From positions 186,001-250,000 of the forward strand of contig JAZKJV010005553.1 of NCBI GenBank assembly GCA_037367405.1: a stretch of DNA of 64,000 bases. The letters run 5' to 3'. Made by a program: the position numbers and the translations under genes. The notes below the pieces were generated by a model, which was given only the letters and a program-made list of their open reading frames with translations, ran no database searches and was not told where the DNA came from. Position 1 is the first letter of the stretch. Each line of letters opens with the position of its first letter. Below are positions 44,634 to 55,975 of this stretch, one piece after another. Source of the DNA: Ottelia alismoides. Lineage: Eukaryota; Streptophyta; Magnoliopsida; Alismatales; Hydrocharitaceae.

Positions 44634-46815
44634 TCATCTTGACAGTCTCGGGAGTACGTTTCCTCCGTCTTGGCTGTCGGATCCAGATACTTGTTCAACA
44701 ACACTGCAAGAGAACACGAAGACAGTATTAGGAGCAGCACGAGATGCGAGTTGAAGTATTAACATGGAGGGTGTTATCGGTAAAGGGCATACTTAGGGGA
44801 TGCAGAACTTGAAAGACTGGCTTCCGCTACATTTCGGTAGTATTGCACAGAGATCAATCCTCCTCCGTTGTTTGCCAATGATGATACGGGAGAGCCCTCG
44901 AAGCCGATATTGGCACCGCCTTTGGAGTAGAATCCTTCAAAGAGACCAAGTGATACAAAGTTATTTGCAGATATAAGCACATTAGCAATGGCATGGAAAC
45001 TCCAGTTTCATTATCACGACCAAGCAACTCGTCTAACATATTATACAACTCACAAAGATACATCTGCATGCATTTTAGTTAAAAGGAGGACTACTCGATG
45101 ACCTATTTGTGATTAAACTTTTTACTTCATGGAGGAGAATAAAGTGTTGGTAATTTTGGAACCTGAAATTGATTAAATAAAGTCTAGACAGCCTCTATGT
45201 TTTTTCAAATGGATGAAAATCTGCTCTCAATTACACCCTCTCATGTGATGTCACAGAAAAGTGTTATATGTGATTAAAATTCTGACAGAAAGATCACAAT
45301 AATTGTATACAGACAATGCTAAACGCAATTGAACGGGCATCTACCTAGGAACTTGGTTTGGAAATCGAAAGAAATCGAACAGGGTAAGAGCATGATTGCA
45401 GATAATTAAGTTCTGCCATCAGTATCAACATGAACACTGACTTTGAATACTAAATATGTAAACTAAAACAATGAAGTTTCCTAGTGTTTACATTGCAGAA
45501 TGCAATCATCTAACCGGAGATCAGATTTTTTTTGCTCGTAACATATGAAATCTGCAAATCTAAATGAGAGTGACATATTAAGTTTATACAATATAATATG
45601 AACAGCATGCAGCTCATATCAGAAGTACTCAATTTCAGTTCCATTTTCATCTAAGAGGAACATGCAGCCTTGTGAATTTAATCCAATTTGACAAAAATGG
45701 AAAATATTTTTGCAAGGCAATGCCAAAAACTAGGAATTTTCTGCAATAATAACAACAGGGGCAGCAATAATTCAAAACCAATAAATAATAGATGGTTTGG
45801 ATTCTCCAAAGATCATGGGCTTCATATGGGAGATAAGTGTGTGGAGTCTCCACACACAGGTAAATCGCCACAATAACATTAATCTTTACCAGCTGAGAAA
45901 CAAGATGGCCATGGATTTTGAACACGAGACCAACGAGATGCCTGTGAGAATGCTTACTACCCAACCACTCCCTTGCTTGCTAAGAATGGTACCTAATCAT
46001 TTCCATCCAACAAATTCTCAACAAGTTGTAGGAACACATAACCAACTTAACATAATTGAAGGCATATTTTGGGCATATTAGAACCATCTTAGCATGCCTT
46101 AATCTATTGTTTTGATGTAGTTATGAACTGCGATTCCACGTTCAATTCAAATATTAACCTTTAAGGTTAATAACCTTATACGGTGGAATCGTTAAGTTCG
46201 TGTCTGCCACAATCCTCACAGCTCTTTATGTTATGGAGATACTGTGCAAGAAGGTTGAATCAAGAAAGGCTGAATATGAACTATAGACGAATTACTACCT
46301 TGCCAGAATATCACAAGGCAGAAGAAGGCTGTCACGATGAATGCCCAGATATTGACATTCGAAGACGTCGCCTTGTTGTTCTTCATCTTCTTCAGCGCTT
46401 TCATCCTCTCGATCCTCGCACGTCTCAACATAGCTAGCTCCGTTATCTCACGAATTAGCTTCTGATCAGCTTCATCGAGGGATGGTGCCTTTGGCGGGCG
46501 CGGTGGCTTAGGTGGTTTCTTGCTATTCTTCTTCTTCTGCTGCTGCTTCTCCGAATTTCCAACATTCTCTTCTCCACCTAAAGAATCACCATTTGAATCC
46601 TCGACAGCAACATATGCATATGCTGCTGCCGGATTTGGATAATTGCATGAAGATGCTAAGGATCTTCCATTTCCACCCAAACCAACATTGCCAGGAAAGC
46701 CATCCCACACCCTCTCCGAATATCTCAACCCCAAGGCACCATCTTTTGTCAATTCAACACCACCATTCTCGATATCAATCACAAGATCATTCGCTCTGGT
46801 ACTCTTCTGATCCAT
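44634..46815 (-). CDS. Plant-specific single-pass membrane protein gene, three exons (242 aa)
   Basis: Coding exons on the minus strand: 46299-46815 (517 nt), 44793-44934 (142 nt), 44634-44703 (70 nt). Introns are 46298-44935 (1364 nt) and 44792-44704 (89 nt), with GT..AG ends (gtagta/ctttgaag and gtatgc/cttgcag). Phases join without a break and the frame ends at TGA 44634-44636. The protein starts MDQKSTRANDLVIDIENG. It has a Lys/Pro-rich stretch at residues 91-110 (KKPPKPPRPPKAPSLDEADQ), a charged helix at 113-147 ('LIREITELAMLRRARIERMK') and one membrane segment at about 156-172. The tail is of about 70 residues with 'GLISVQYYRNV' and 'VVEQVSGSD'. This layout matches an uncharacterised, plant-only family I recognise by these motifs; its biochemical role is not known to me. 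The start is chosen because the family begins M(E/D)Q; the frame is open further upstream to 47223 but that part looks like leader. It is the only intact-looking gene here. Confidence 0.82.
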
Positions 46816-47230
46816 CCCGACCACATCTAGGAAATTGTAACCCAAATGCAAAGAAAGTTCCAATCTTTCCAGATTTCTATCAACCCCAGACGAAACCCAA
46901 ATCACCTCCAATCGAATCCAACCCAAAAGGACCTCCAAATCATAATCGCAAAGCCTCAACCCCTTTCGAAGTCCTGCATCACCATCAAACAGAAGGTCAA
47001 AAAAAAAGGACCCAACATTGCGCGACAGAAACCCAACAAACACCCACGAAAACTGCCAGATTCCCGGGAACAAATCAAGCGAAAGCGAAACCCAACAAAG
47101 AACGGAACCCAAAAACAGGAAAAGGAGAAAAGGGTCGGCAGGTGAAAAATCTGACCAAGAGACGCCAAAGGAGGGGGCTTTCAGTTCCCAAACGGCTCGT
47201 GGAGGATCAAATGAAGGGACCAAGTTGGAT
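46816..47230 (-). other. Probable 5' leader (with possible leader intron) of the membrane-protein gene
   Basis: The coding frame happens to stay open to an ATG at 47223, but the residues are compositionally unlike the family and rich in Trp, Phe and Leu. A splice-acceptor-like 'tttcctag' lies just upstream of the chosen start (about 46827-46834), so an intron in the leader is plausible. GC content rises towards 47300-47500, consistent with a promoter/first-exon region. Confidence 0.4.
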
Positions 47231-47566
47231 GGATTTGGAAATATCCATAAAGGGAAGTGTGGAATCCGAGATTTGGGCGCCCAGAAGGAGGTGCGCGCGA
47301 GGTGTTCGGTGAGATGTCGCCCGCAGGAGACCGGTGGTGGAGGTCGTCGGAGACAGGGGAAGAAATATCGTGGTTGGGGGAGGTGATATAAGGGAGGGAT
47401 GCGGTCACGTGAATGGGGGTGTCGGTGAGGTTTCCACTTCGACAGGGGACAGGCTGTGCGCGGGGCCCAAGTGCGGTCACCGCTGCCTGTATGGAAGCGG
47501 TGGGATCACCGCGACCGCCGGTTGGAATACGGGAACGTGAGGACCAGCAGAGTATGTGCTATATAC

Positions 47567-47862
47567 GATGCGTTTGGTTTTATTCAGGAGCATCAATTTT
47601 GATTTAAGATTCCTACCCTGTTTGGTTGGAGAATAGGCCTTGTAATAAGGGACTAATTCTCCTCTCGATACGGTTCTCAGTGATACGACTATTCATCATT
47701 ATTCCATCTTATTTCATTCTTATTCTTATCTTTATCCCACCTTACCTACCTTTATTTCACCTTATTCCCCTTATTCCTATGCTCCAGCCGAACAAAGAAT
47801 AGACCTTTATTCTCCTTATTCCCCATCCTTATTCCTGCTTATTCCCGAACCGAACGCACCCT
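47567..47862. mobile_element. MITE about 340 bp upstream of the leader
   Basis: The ends GATGCGTTTGGTTTTATTC and, inverted, GGGTGCGTTCGGTTCGGGAA are imperfect terminal repeats of the common plant 'GGTGCGTTYGG' type. The interior is pyrimidine-rich with many 'cttattc' words. The target duplication was not resolved. Confidence 0.5.
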
Positions 47863-47887
47863 GAAACTTTTTGGGAGGTTTATATAT

Positions 47888-48195
47888 GAGTAAAATGGGG
47901 TGCCCCAATGGGGAGCTAACTTAACTCCCCTCACCTTATTTTCTTCGTATTTTTCTATTTTTTAAAAAATAAAATCATGTAAATTTATCATTATATCCGT
48001 ATATTATGTCATTCAAGTGCCGTGAGAAACGGAGACTTCTATGGCCTCCATCTAGATAAGGTCGATTTAAAAAATCATGCGACCGTTAAAAAATAACTAT
48101 TTGGATGGAGGCTTTAGGAGTCCCTGCTTCTCACGAAGCTTAAATAACATAATATAGGGATATAATGATGAATTTCTATAGTTTTATTTTTCAAA
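47888..48195. mobile_element. Fold-back MITE, family F, copy 2 (right end lost)
   Basis: Starts GAGTAAAATGGGGTGCCCCA after TA-rich sequence. The inner palindrome arms ('gagacttctatggcctccat' and complement) are present at about 48025-48130. The right terminal repeat is missing, the sequence passing into unrelated DNA at about 48195. Confidence 0.75.
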
Positions 48196-48421
48196 AGGTA
48201 GGATAAGGATGAGTTATACATGTTTCTTGTTATTTCATTGTTCTTGAGATTGTAGAATAAGTGATAACTATTGTGGAATAATGGGGGTCTTTGTGAAATA
48301 TGTAGTATAAATAAGGAATAAATAGCAATAATTACACAAAGAAGATTGATAAAGAGAAGTGGAATGGTTGTGAAATAAGGAAGGAGAATGGCTAATGCAT
48401 AGTCAAAGACAGGGAACACAA

Positions 48422-50940
48422 TGTTAGGATTGGGGGGATAAGGATTCCTAAAGAAATTAGGATCATATTCATAATCCTGATGGAATTGTAATTCATGTAA
48501 AATCCTTATATGAATAGAAATATGTATCTTATACTTGAGCTATACACAGAGCGGTGGGAACATTACCGCGCCACAAGAGAAGATAACAAAGAGAGCAAGA
48601 GAGAGGAAGAAAGAGAGAAAAGAAGGAAGAAAGCAAGGGAACATAAAGAGTTGTACTTGTTCTTCTTTCAAGTGAAATGTTTGTGATTGTAATCACATGT
48701 CTTCTTCTTCACATGCTTTTATGATGGTATATAGTGCATATGTTATAGTGAATTTTTCAGTGATCATGAGAGTTAATCGACCGCAATCATATCATATGTC
48801 TTATTCTACTTCTCATGCTTTCATAATGGTTAATTGTTCTTATGTCTTAACCAACAACGGGTACCAGAGCAAGGATCAACATCGATAAGAGGATGTGAAA
48901 CAATAGGTGTACTTTTTAAAAGTTGTGAATAATCTATCATTTTGTTAAACCATTGAGATTGTAAGAATCCAGAGTTCGATTGAGAAGATTCAAGAATTCA
49001 AATGCGGATTTTTTCTACTCCAATAGATTGAAAAGATTTTGCTCGAAATTTCCTGATATTGAAAGGAAGTCAATATTTGACCATTTTACAAGGTGATCGA
49101 TGGAAATCAAGACCAATTAAGGTGTTGGGTAATTTATGATAGAGGAAGTTTCTGCACAAAACTGATGTCGATGCTTCACAATAAACAACACATTATTCTC
49201 CATGCAACCTTTCAATAAGAAGGACTTCACCTTATGGCAGCTGTGGGTGAAGATTATACTCATATGAAAAGGGCTTGTGAATGCTCTCCAAAAGAGAAAA
49301 ACTAAATGAGATAGGGAATCTCACAAACAGTAGAATATAACTATTTTTGATGAACAACACTTGTCATAAAGTCATCAACCTAGATGATTTGACGGAGGTT
49401 TGGAAGAAGCTTGCAAGATGTTAGAAACTCAAATATCTAACAATTTAGCTATTGCTAAAAAAAGCTACGTGGTCTATAGATTACCGATGAGAGAATGCTA
49501 GAGGTACATGCATGAATTCAATAAGATTCTGATGGGCGTGTTTACACTTGAGGAGAAATTCATAAATAAGAGTCCCCTTCAATGAAGAGGACACAACACA
49601 AATCTTGTTGAGTACTCTTTCATCTTCTTACAATCATACTATGGTGATATTGCTCCATGATAAGGAGACCAACACATTTGATGTGACAATTGCATCATTA
49701 GTTATGAATAGTTTCGATGGAGATTGACAGATGAAGCAAATAATAATGAAGGTCATGTGCTAGTAACAGAGAACATATGTGTTGATCAAGACAGATGAAG
49801 TTCAGAGATCAATCCAGTCAAATGCACTCTTATGAGAAGCTTTTAGTATGATAAGGATGTTCACAAGATGGTTATTGCCAGAGACATGAGTTTGGGGGGG
49901 AAATGTGATTCAGACTCAAATCAAGAGAATTCTGTCGTAGTCTGTGAGGGAGACTTGCTACTATTCTTAAGAGAGACAAAGGAAGATTTAGTTGTCTTTA
50001 GGACTTGATGTTCAAATTATGTGTGCACATCAAAGGAAGAAGTTTAGTTTGCACTAGACATGCAATGATGACACGATCAGAATGATAGGTGGAGGGGTTC
50101 GCCACGATAAGGGGGTTCGATCGACGTAATTTCACATGTTTGTTGAGATAATACAAACTTTGAAAGGTGTCAAACAGGTGCTCACATTAAAAAAGAATCT
50201 AAATTTTGTTTCAAAAAATGGAGACGGGACAACATCAAGTTATCATTGGAGGAGTTCTTAGAATGAGTAAAGGAGCACGCATAATGATGCAGGGAACAAG
50301 GATGCCGAACAATATGTACTAGCTAGAGGGAAGGGTTGCGACAAGAGTTGGAGCTCCACTTTTTTCAACATAAGTTGTACGAGAAGAGAGTAGTAGGTTT
50401 CCTACTTCTTCGCGGTAGGAACATATTAGAACGAGAAGGAAGTGAGGTTCTCTTTGTTAGAGGGTGATGGCATACTCTCTAATCATGAAAGATGTATGGT
50501 TCCTTTCCACGTAAGAAAACACAATATTGACTTGTGCGAGTGTGCCCAAGAGGAGGTACATTGAGGGCACCCTGTGACAGGTGAGTCTTACAAGCGGAAC
50601 TTGTAGATGACGAGGATGGATCATTACGAACTCAAGATGATGTGAAGATCTTGATGGATTTCAACTTGAGGGGGAGAATGTTAAGATTTGGAGGATATGA
50701 ATTCCTAAAAGAACTAGGATCATATTTCTCATCATAAATGTTGCAGACATTACAACAACACATACCATAACAGAAGACAACAAAGAGAGCAAGATCGAGA
50801 GAATGGGGAGACTGATAGAGAGAGTTGATCTTGTCCTTCTTATTTGATTTTCTTCTGTCATAGTAGTGAAAGATGATTGACCATTGTTGTATCAAGTATC
50901 TTCTTCTTCACGTGTTTCCATGACGATTGATTGTGCATCC
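48422..50940 (+). mobile_element. Gag-only Copia relic with LTRs
   Basis: 5' LTR 48422-48856 (TGTTAGGATTGG ... CCAACA), a degenerate primer site GGGTACCAGAGC at 48859-48870, a 1.8-kb internal region, polypurine tract TTGAGGGGGAGAA at about 50666-50678, and a truncated 3' LTR from 50679 (TGTTAAGATTTGGAGG) to about 50940. The internal region has only gag-like pieces, with no protease, integrase or polymerase motifs. The same internal end recurs at 63938-64000. Confidence 0.75.
49440..49760 (+). pseudogene. Copia gag remnant
   Basis: In shifting frames: 'LYRLPMRE', 'RYMHEFNKILMGV', and EEDTTQILLSTLSSSYNHT near 49575-49640, matching the UBN2-type gag blocks 'LY..KM.E', 'Y...FN.I' and 'D....LL.SLP.SY'. 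Stops interrupt it; it cannot be expressed as a whole. Confidence 0.55.
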
Positions 50941-51485
50941 ATTTTTCCCAATCCTCGTAGACACATGGATATGACTTAACTAGAGTTCTTTACCATGTGG
51001 TCCACCTCCGCACTTTGCTAGCATCAATCCTCAGTTGGTCATATGATTGAACTCGGTTCATCTACAATACATGAAAAAAATCTACTTCTACCATGCTAAT
51101 AGTGTAAATTGAACCATATTCTCTTTGAAATCAGGAGTAGTGTTCGATTGAGCTATAGTTGATCGTTATAATACAAAATTTAATGAATGCCCAACCGTGA
51201 ACAAATTATCTATTTTTTTTCAATTTCAATGAATAAATATGAATTGCTAATGCATTCTAATAATATAACAACCTTTATGTATTTTTTTAGTTATATTTGA
51301 TATGATTATGATGAAGTACATTTATTTCATTTTTATTGCTTGCACACTGTTAATAAAAAGTTGAATAAATATAAGGATATCAATGCGTGCATCAAATACG
51401 TGTAACAGTTTATATTTGATGCATAAATTGGGATAGTCTATTTTTTTAAAAAATGTGTTTGAGTTGTTTAGGATAAATAGAAATA
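50941..51485. other. AT-rich intergenic DNA
   Basis: Nothing recognised. Confidence 0.5.
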
Positions 51486-51862
51486 GGGTAAAATGGGGCT
51501 CCTCTTAGGGAGTTAACTTGGCTCCTTCCGTCCTATTTTCCTCTCTCTTTTTATTTTTTTAAAAAATACTTTCATAGATTTTCATTATTATATCCTTATA
51601 TTATTTCATTCAAATTTCGCGTGAAATAGAGACTTCTACGGCCTCCATGCAGACGGGGTCGATTCAACAATTCTGTGACTGTTAAAAATGATTTTCTAGT
51701 TGGAGACTGTAGGAGTCTTTGTTTTTCACGAAACTTGAATGACATAATATAGGGATATGGTGATGAATTTTTACAGATTTATTTTTAACAAAAATGAAAA
51801 AAAATATAGAAAAAATGAGGCTGGGGGGCCAAGTTAGCTCCCCTAGGGGGCAACCCCATTTT
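51486..51862. mobile_element. Fold-back MITE, family F, copy 3
   Basis: The ends GGGTAAAATGGGGCTCC and, inverted, GAAAATGGGGTTGCCCC; inner palindrome with 'gagacttctacggcctccat' at about 51630-51650 and its diverged complement at about 51700-51725. Confidence 0.8.
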
Positions 51863-52327
51863 CGATTGTTATTTTGAAATATGTACTTGAAATGATAAAT
51901 GCGGTTAGCTATATGTTAAAGTAAAGGGTAATTGATAATATTTTTCAGAGGTAAGAAGGGGAATAAACTAAAATAAAAATAAAATACATCTCTCACACGT
52001 TTTGAAATTATGATTGAGAGGATCTAAACTTATTATGAGATGTCCACTTATTTAAAAAGTTTATCCTCCTATATTTTTCAACGAAACAGATCGAAACGTG
52101 TGTGGTACTAAGCGTTGAATAAATTAAAGGTAGCAAAAACTTTATGGGTTTTATCTTCCAATCAAGGGGTTGCTATTGACAAATAATACCCACAGGAAGT
52201 TAGTGTCGTAGTTTTGTTGAAGAATAAAAAGTGATTTACTTACCTTTCAATGATTTTTCTTCTTGCTTAAAAGGGATTTTTTTACGTGTGTGCCTCTCAA
52301 ACTTTAAGTCCCTATCCGCTTAACAAG

Positions 52328-52659
52328 CACTACAATAAAAATGAGTTGTGGTCATGGAATGTAGCTATGGAAACTTGTGGCCACGATAATTGGGTGTTCA
52401 CTAGTTTCTCGTAGCTACAATTATGTGGCCAAAGTCTTCAAATATGTATGGAGTATATTCATGCAAGAGTTGTGTCCACGACAAGTTTTATGGTTACTTG
52501 TAGTGGCCACGACATATTTGTGGTTAGAGAACTCTCGCGACGAGACTTGTAGCTACGACTACTTGCCACGATGTGTTGTGGCCATAGCCCAATTCTGTGA
52601 TCACAAACCCCACATTCGTGGGCATAATGCTGTAGCAACAACTTATTTTCCTTGTAGTG
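52328..52659. mobile_element. Miniature CACTA element (332 bp)
   Basis: The ends CACTACAATAAAAATGAGTT and, inverted, CACTACAAGGAAAATAAGTT are CACTA-type terminal repeats, with the 3-bp duplication AAG at 52325-52327 and 52660-52662. The interior has repeated 'gtggccacga' and 'gtagctac' words in both orientations, as in CACTA subterminal regions. No transposase. Confidence 0.9.
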
Positions 52660-52819
52660 AAGTATACGATGGACAATATGAAGCATCATATTATGCATAT
52701 CTATAGTGTTGAATTGGCAATCCAAACTATTTAAAAATAACGATCAAATGACTCAAATGAAAAAAATATAATAAACAAATCTTCATGTAGCAAGGTTGAT
52801 GACATTGTCACTGCTAGTA

Positions 52820-53045
52820 GGGTCGGCTATTGAGCCCAACGAGCTGAGCCAGGTCCTAGCTCGGGCTCGATAAGCCCAGCTGGGCTAGCTCAAACTCGGG
52901 CTTGAGTTCGTTTGAGCCCAACCGAACTGACTCAGTTGGGCTCGGTGAGTTCGAGCCTCTTATCGAGCCAACTCGAGCTTGATAAGGCCCGAGCTGAGCC
53001 GTTATTGAGCCTGGGCTGGAATCAAGTCCGGCTTGTTAAGGGAAA
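52820..53045. repeat. 'GAGCTCG'-rich hAT-like subterminal remnant
   Basis: Starts TAGGGTCGGCTATTGAGCC and is packed with 'gagccc', 'ctcgggctc' and 'gagctcg' words. It resembles one end of the common GAGCTCGA-rich hAT-type repeats of plants. No matching other end was found. Confidence 0.45.
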
Positions 53046-53237
53046 TGGTATTTTTTGGTACAAATGTACAATGTTTGGGTTTGAACCCATGCAAAAGGTC
53101 GTGGCGGTGATTGGCAAAGTCTATAAGGTCTACTGGGTAAAAATCCCTTCAAATATAGTAGTCGATATAGCAGTAGTTACGTGTGGATGGACCATGATCC
53201 AACTTAACTTGGAACTTGCATTCATTGGGATAGTAAT

Positions 53238-54153
53238 TAGGGATGAAAACAATTGGATACAGATATGAATATCAGTATAATCATATCTTTATTCATTTTA
53301 AAATACAAATATATGAATGCGGATACAAATAACGGATGTGAAAAATATGTTATCATATCATTAAAAACGAATATGAATATAAAACAAATACGAATCGGAT
53401 ACGAATAATAATAGAAATATTTAATAGATTACCTAAAATATACATATTTAGGATGGTTTACACATAAACTAGATATAGAAGATATAGCGATTTCATACCA
53501 ATTATGTCACAATGGTGAATGCAATCATAAAATATTGTTACACATAATTATAAATAAATCTATTACTTTACTTTTGTATGAAAATGAATATAGGATTATG
53601 AATGTGAATATTAGCGGATATCAAAATGATATCTATATCAGCATCCATTTTAAAACGAATACTAATACGAATGTCAATATATATATATATATATATATAT
53701 ATGGGAAAAGAGAAGCTACAGCGGGGGGTGCAGCCAACTAGCTACACCCGGCTATTTTTCTCATTGATTTTTGTTTTTTTGAAGGAAACTTATGGGGATT
53801 TACTTAGTTAATTGAGTGGAATATGTGTTTCAAATTTCATGCAAAACAAACACTCCTAACATGACCATCTAGATATGGTCAATTTCAATAATTCTGAGAC
53901 CATTAAAATGTGACAGTCTTGATGGAGATGATAGAAGTGTCGAATTTAGTTGAAATTGGTATGATATCATGGTGATATGTGGTGATTTAAATCCCCCTAA
54001 GTTTAATTTCAAAAACACAAAAAACCAATGAAAAAAGAGTCGGGTGCAGCTAGTTAGCTACACCCCCGGGTGCAGCTTCCCCAACCCGTATATATATAAT
54101 GAATATGATAGTGGATCAGACAAAAATATATTCATATTTGTTTTCATCCCTTA
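53238..54153. mobile_element. hAT-like MITE hosting another MITE
   Basis: The ends TAGGGATGAAAACAATTGG and, inverted, TAAGGGATGAAAACAAATAT form terminal repeats about 900 bp apart. The interior has many 'gaatatgaat' and 'ggatacgaat' words on both sides of a nested fold-back MITE (53703-54087). The flanks share 'gtaat' only, so the duplication is uncertain. Confidence 0.65.
53703..54087. mobile_element. Fold-back MITE, family F variant, copy 4, in a (TA)n tract
   Basis: The ends GGGAAAAGAGAAGCTACAGC and, inverted, GGGTTGGGGAAGCTGCACCC; inner blocks 'ggtgcagccaactagctaca' mirrored near 54040-54062. The centre corresponds loosely to family F ('caaacactcctaacatgaccatc' for 'cagagactcctacggcctccatc'). 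It is bounded on both sides by TATATATA (53679-53702 and 54089-54098), so it seems to have inserted into a TA repeat. Confidence 0.75.
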
Positions 54154-54247
54154 CCGTAATCTAACAAGTAGATCTCCTCGTACTACTCGACCACAATCCC
54201 ATCACCCTCCACATGTCCACTATAACTTGTTAAGTGGATGAATATAT

Positions 54248-54491
54248 GGGTAAATTGCATAATGGGCTTCTATCTATGCATATATTCTTAATTAGGTTCT
54301 CATTTTCGAAAAGTAACAAAGAGGGATCCCATCTTTTTTAAGCCCCATTTGTAGCCTTTGGTAAACTTTCGTATCTCTCTTTGTAAACCTTAAACCCTAA
54401 AGTTTAGGAGAGTCTCATCGTTATGTTTCAAAAACGATGATCGTTATTAGGAATCGGGAAATAGATTGACCCTTTTGTTTGTCATTTACCC
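54248..54491. mobile_element. Mutator-like MITE (244 bp), relative of 30101-30346
   Basis: The ends GGGTAAATTGCATAATGGGC and, inverted, GGGTAAATGACAAACAAAAG; shares the 'tatgcatatattcttaatta' block with the right arm of the copy at 30101. No clear 9-bp duplication. Confidence 0.6.
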
Positions 54492-54874
54492 AAACCCATG
54501 TATTTTTAAATAGAGATTTTTAATTGTCTCTTTGTAAACTTTTATCAATGATAATTGTTTGTCTACGTAACAATTTTTCTTACAATACCCACAAAACATC
54601 TATACTTATCCATTGTGCTCCTATAGTTAACTACCACGCGTCCAACAGTTAGAAATAGCAAATGACTAAGATAAGATAAAAGTATTTTAAATATATTCAT
54701 CCATCTCATGGTTTCTTCTTTCCTCTCTCTCTCTTACCAGATATTTCTTGATGACGATCGCCTCCAAGACGACTCACAACAAGTGCACCCACCTCTCGAC
54801 ATGTTCCCTAGCTTCAACCATGAGGCCCTTTTCCCTTACCACAGTGTCCGCTTCATCGCCGGCTAGCAATTAGG

Positions 54875-55055
54875 GCTGGTTTTTGAGTCAAGGCTCGATG
54901 AGGCAAGCTCCGGCTCGGCTCGATATGGGCTCGTGAGCCTGGTTCATTAAGCTATTGAGTCGAGCTTGAGCCAGAATTTTGAGCTCGATAGCTTAACGAG
55001 TCGAGCTCGAGTTGAACCCTGTTCAGCTCGATAACTCGATAAGGAGCTCGATAAG
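54875..55055. repeat. 'GAGCTCG'-rich repeat remnant
   Basis: Same style as 52820-53045: starts TAGGGCTGGTTTTTGAG and has many 'gctcgat' and 'gagctcg' words. Ends in TA-rich DNA. Confidence 0.4.
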
Positions 55056-55619
55056 GAATATATATAATATTTATATATTTATATTTATATATAATACACA
55101 CACAAGAGGAGTTGCATGCTCAACAATCTGTACCTAAATCTATAATTGTAGTTGTCTACGTAGGTAGTAATTAAATATGTATATTATACCAAACTAAATT
55201 GTAGATCGATATAATTTTATTTCGTGGGCATCTTAGAACTATATATGACCATATATGTGAATGTGAATTCCAACGTGGCAATGTTCCATATATATTATAT
55301 TGTACACTTAATTACGATATCATGTTATTATAGGTCTTTAAATAGGAACATATTTGATAATATATATTACTACTAATGTGTCGTTCAATATTACGTTTTT
55401 CTAAGGAACATATATCTACATTTATATTTATAATTTTCTAGGTTATAATTAGCAAATTAGTATTTTTTTATTAGCAAATAGAATGATACAATATATGATA
55501 TAATTTAGCTTTTGAAATATAATTTAGATAGTAACCTACTGGTAAGGAAGAAGTCATTTAAAGAAAAGGACCTTATAAATTACCCCAAGAACCCTCGCGA
55601 GCTTCAAACAGAGTAACCA

Positions 55620-55735
55620 CAAGGTGCATAGGGTAAGAGTTGACAAGTTTACGGGGTTGAGGGGAGAATTATGTTGTTTCAAAGGTCGTGGAGGTAATTG
55701 GCAAAGATTATATGGTCTGCAGGTAAAAATCTCAT
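55620..55735. repeat. Single terminal repeat of the element-B Mutator-like family
   Basis: Contains 'gtttcaaaggtcgtggaggt' and 'ggcaaagattatatggtctg' followed by ggtaaaaatctcatattt, matching the right terminus of element B (42230-42320) including its flank. The other end is not seen. Confidence 0.6.
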
Positions 55736-55975
55736 ATTTGAATCCATCTCGATAATTTGATGGTAAACCATATATCTTTTTTTCAATTATACGATCCAAT
55801 CTCACTTATTTGTTTTTTTCCCAATTATGTGATCTACTTCAACAATTTGATAGCTAACCATTTGTCTATTTTTTTCCCAACTATATTATCCCTGAATATT
55901 AAAATAACATTAGAAATTATATGAAAGTCCATTAACAATAAAACAATCAAACATGAACAAAACATGAAAGGAGTT

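Noticed and set aside
46816..47223. Upstream extension of the membrane-protein frame to a 330-codon product
   Set aside because: The extra residues do not resemble the family start, an acceptor-like site precedes the chosen ATG, and without splicing the frame would miss exons 2 and 3.
53679..53702. TA microsatellite as a regulatory feature
   Set aside because: It is simple sequence that serves as MITE insertion site; no promoter or gene adjoins it.
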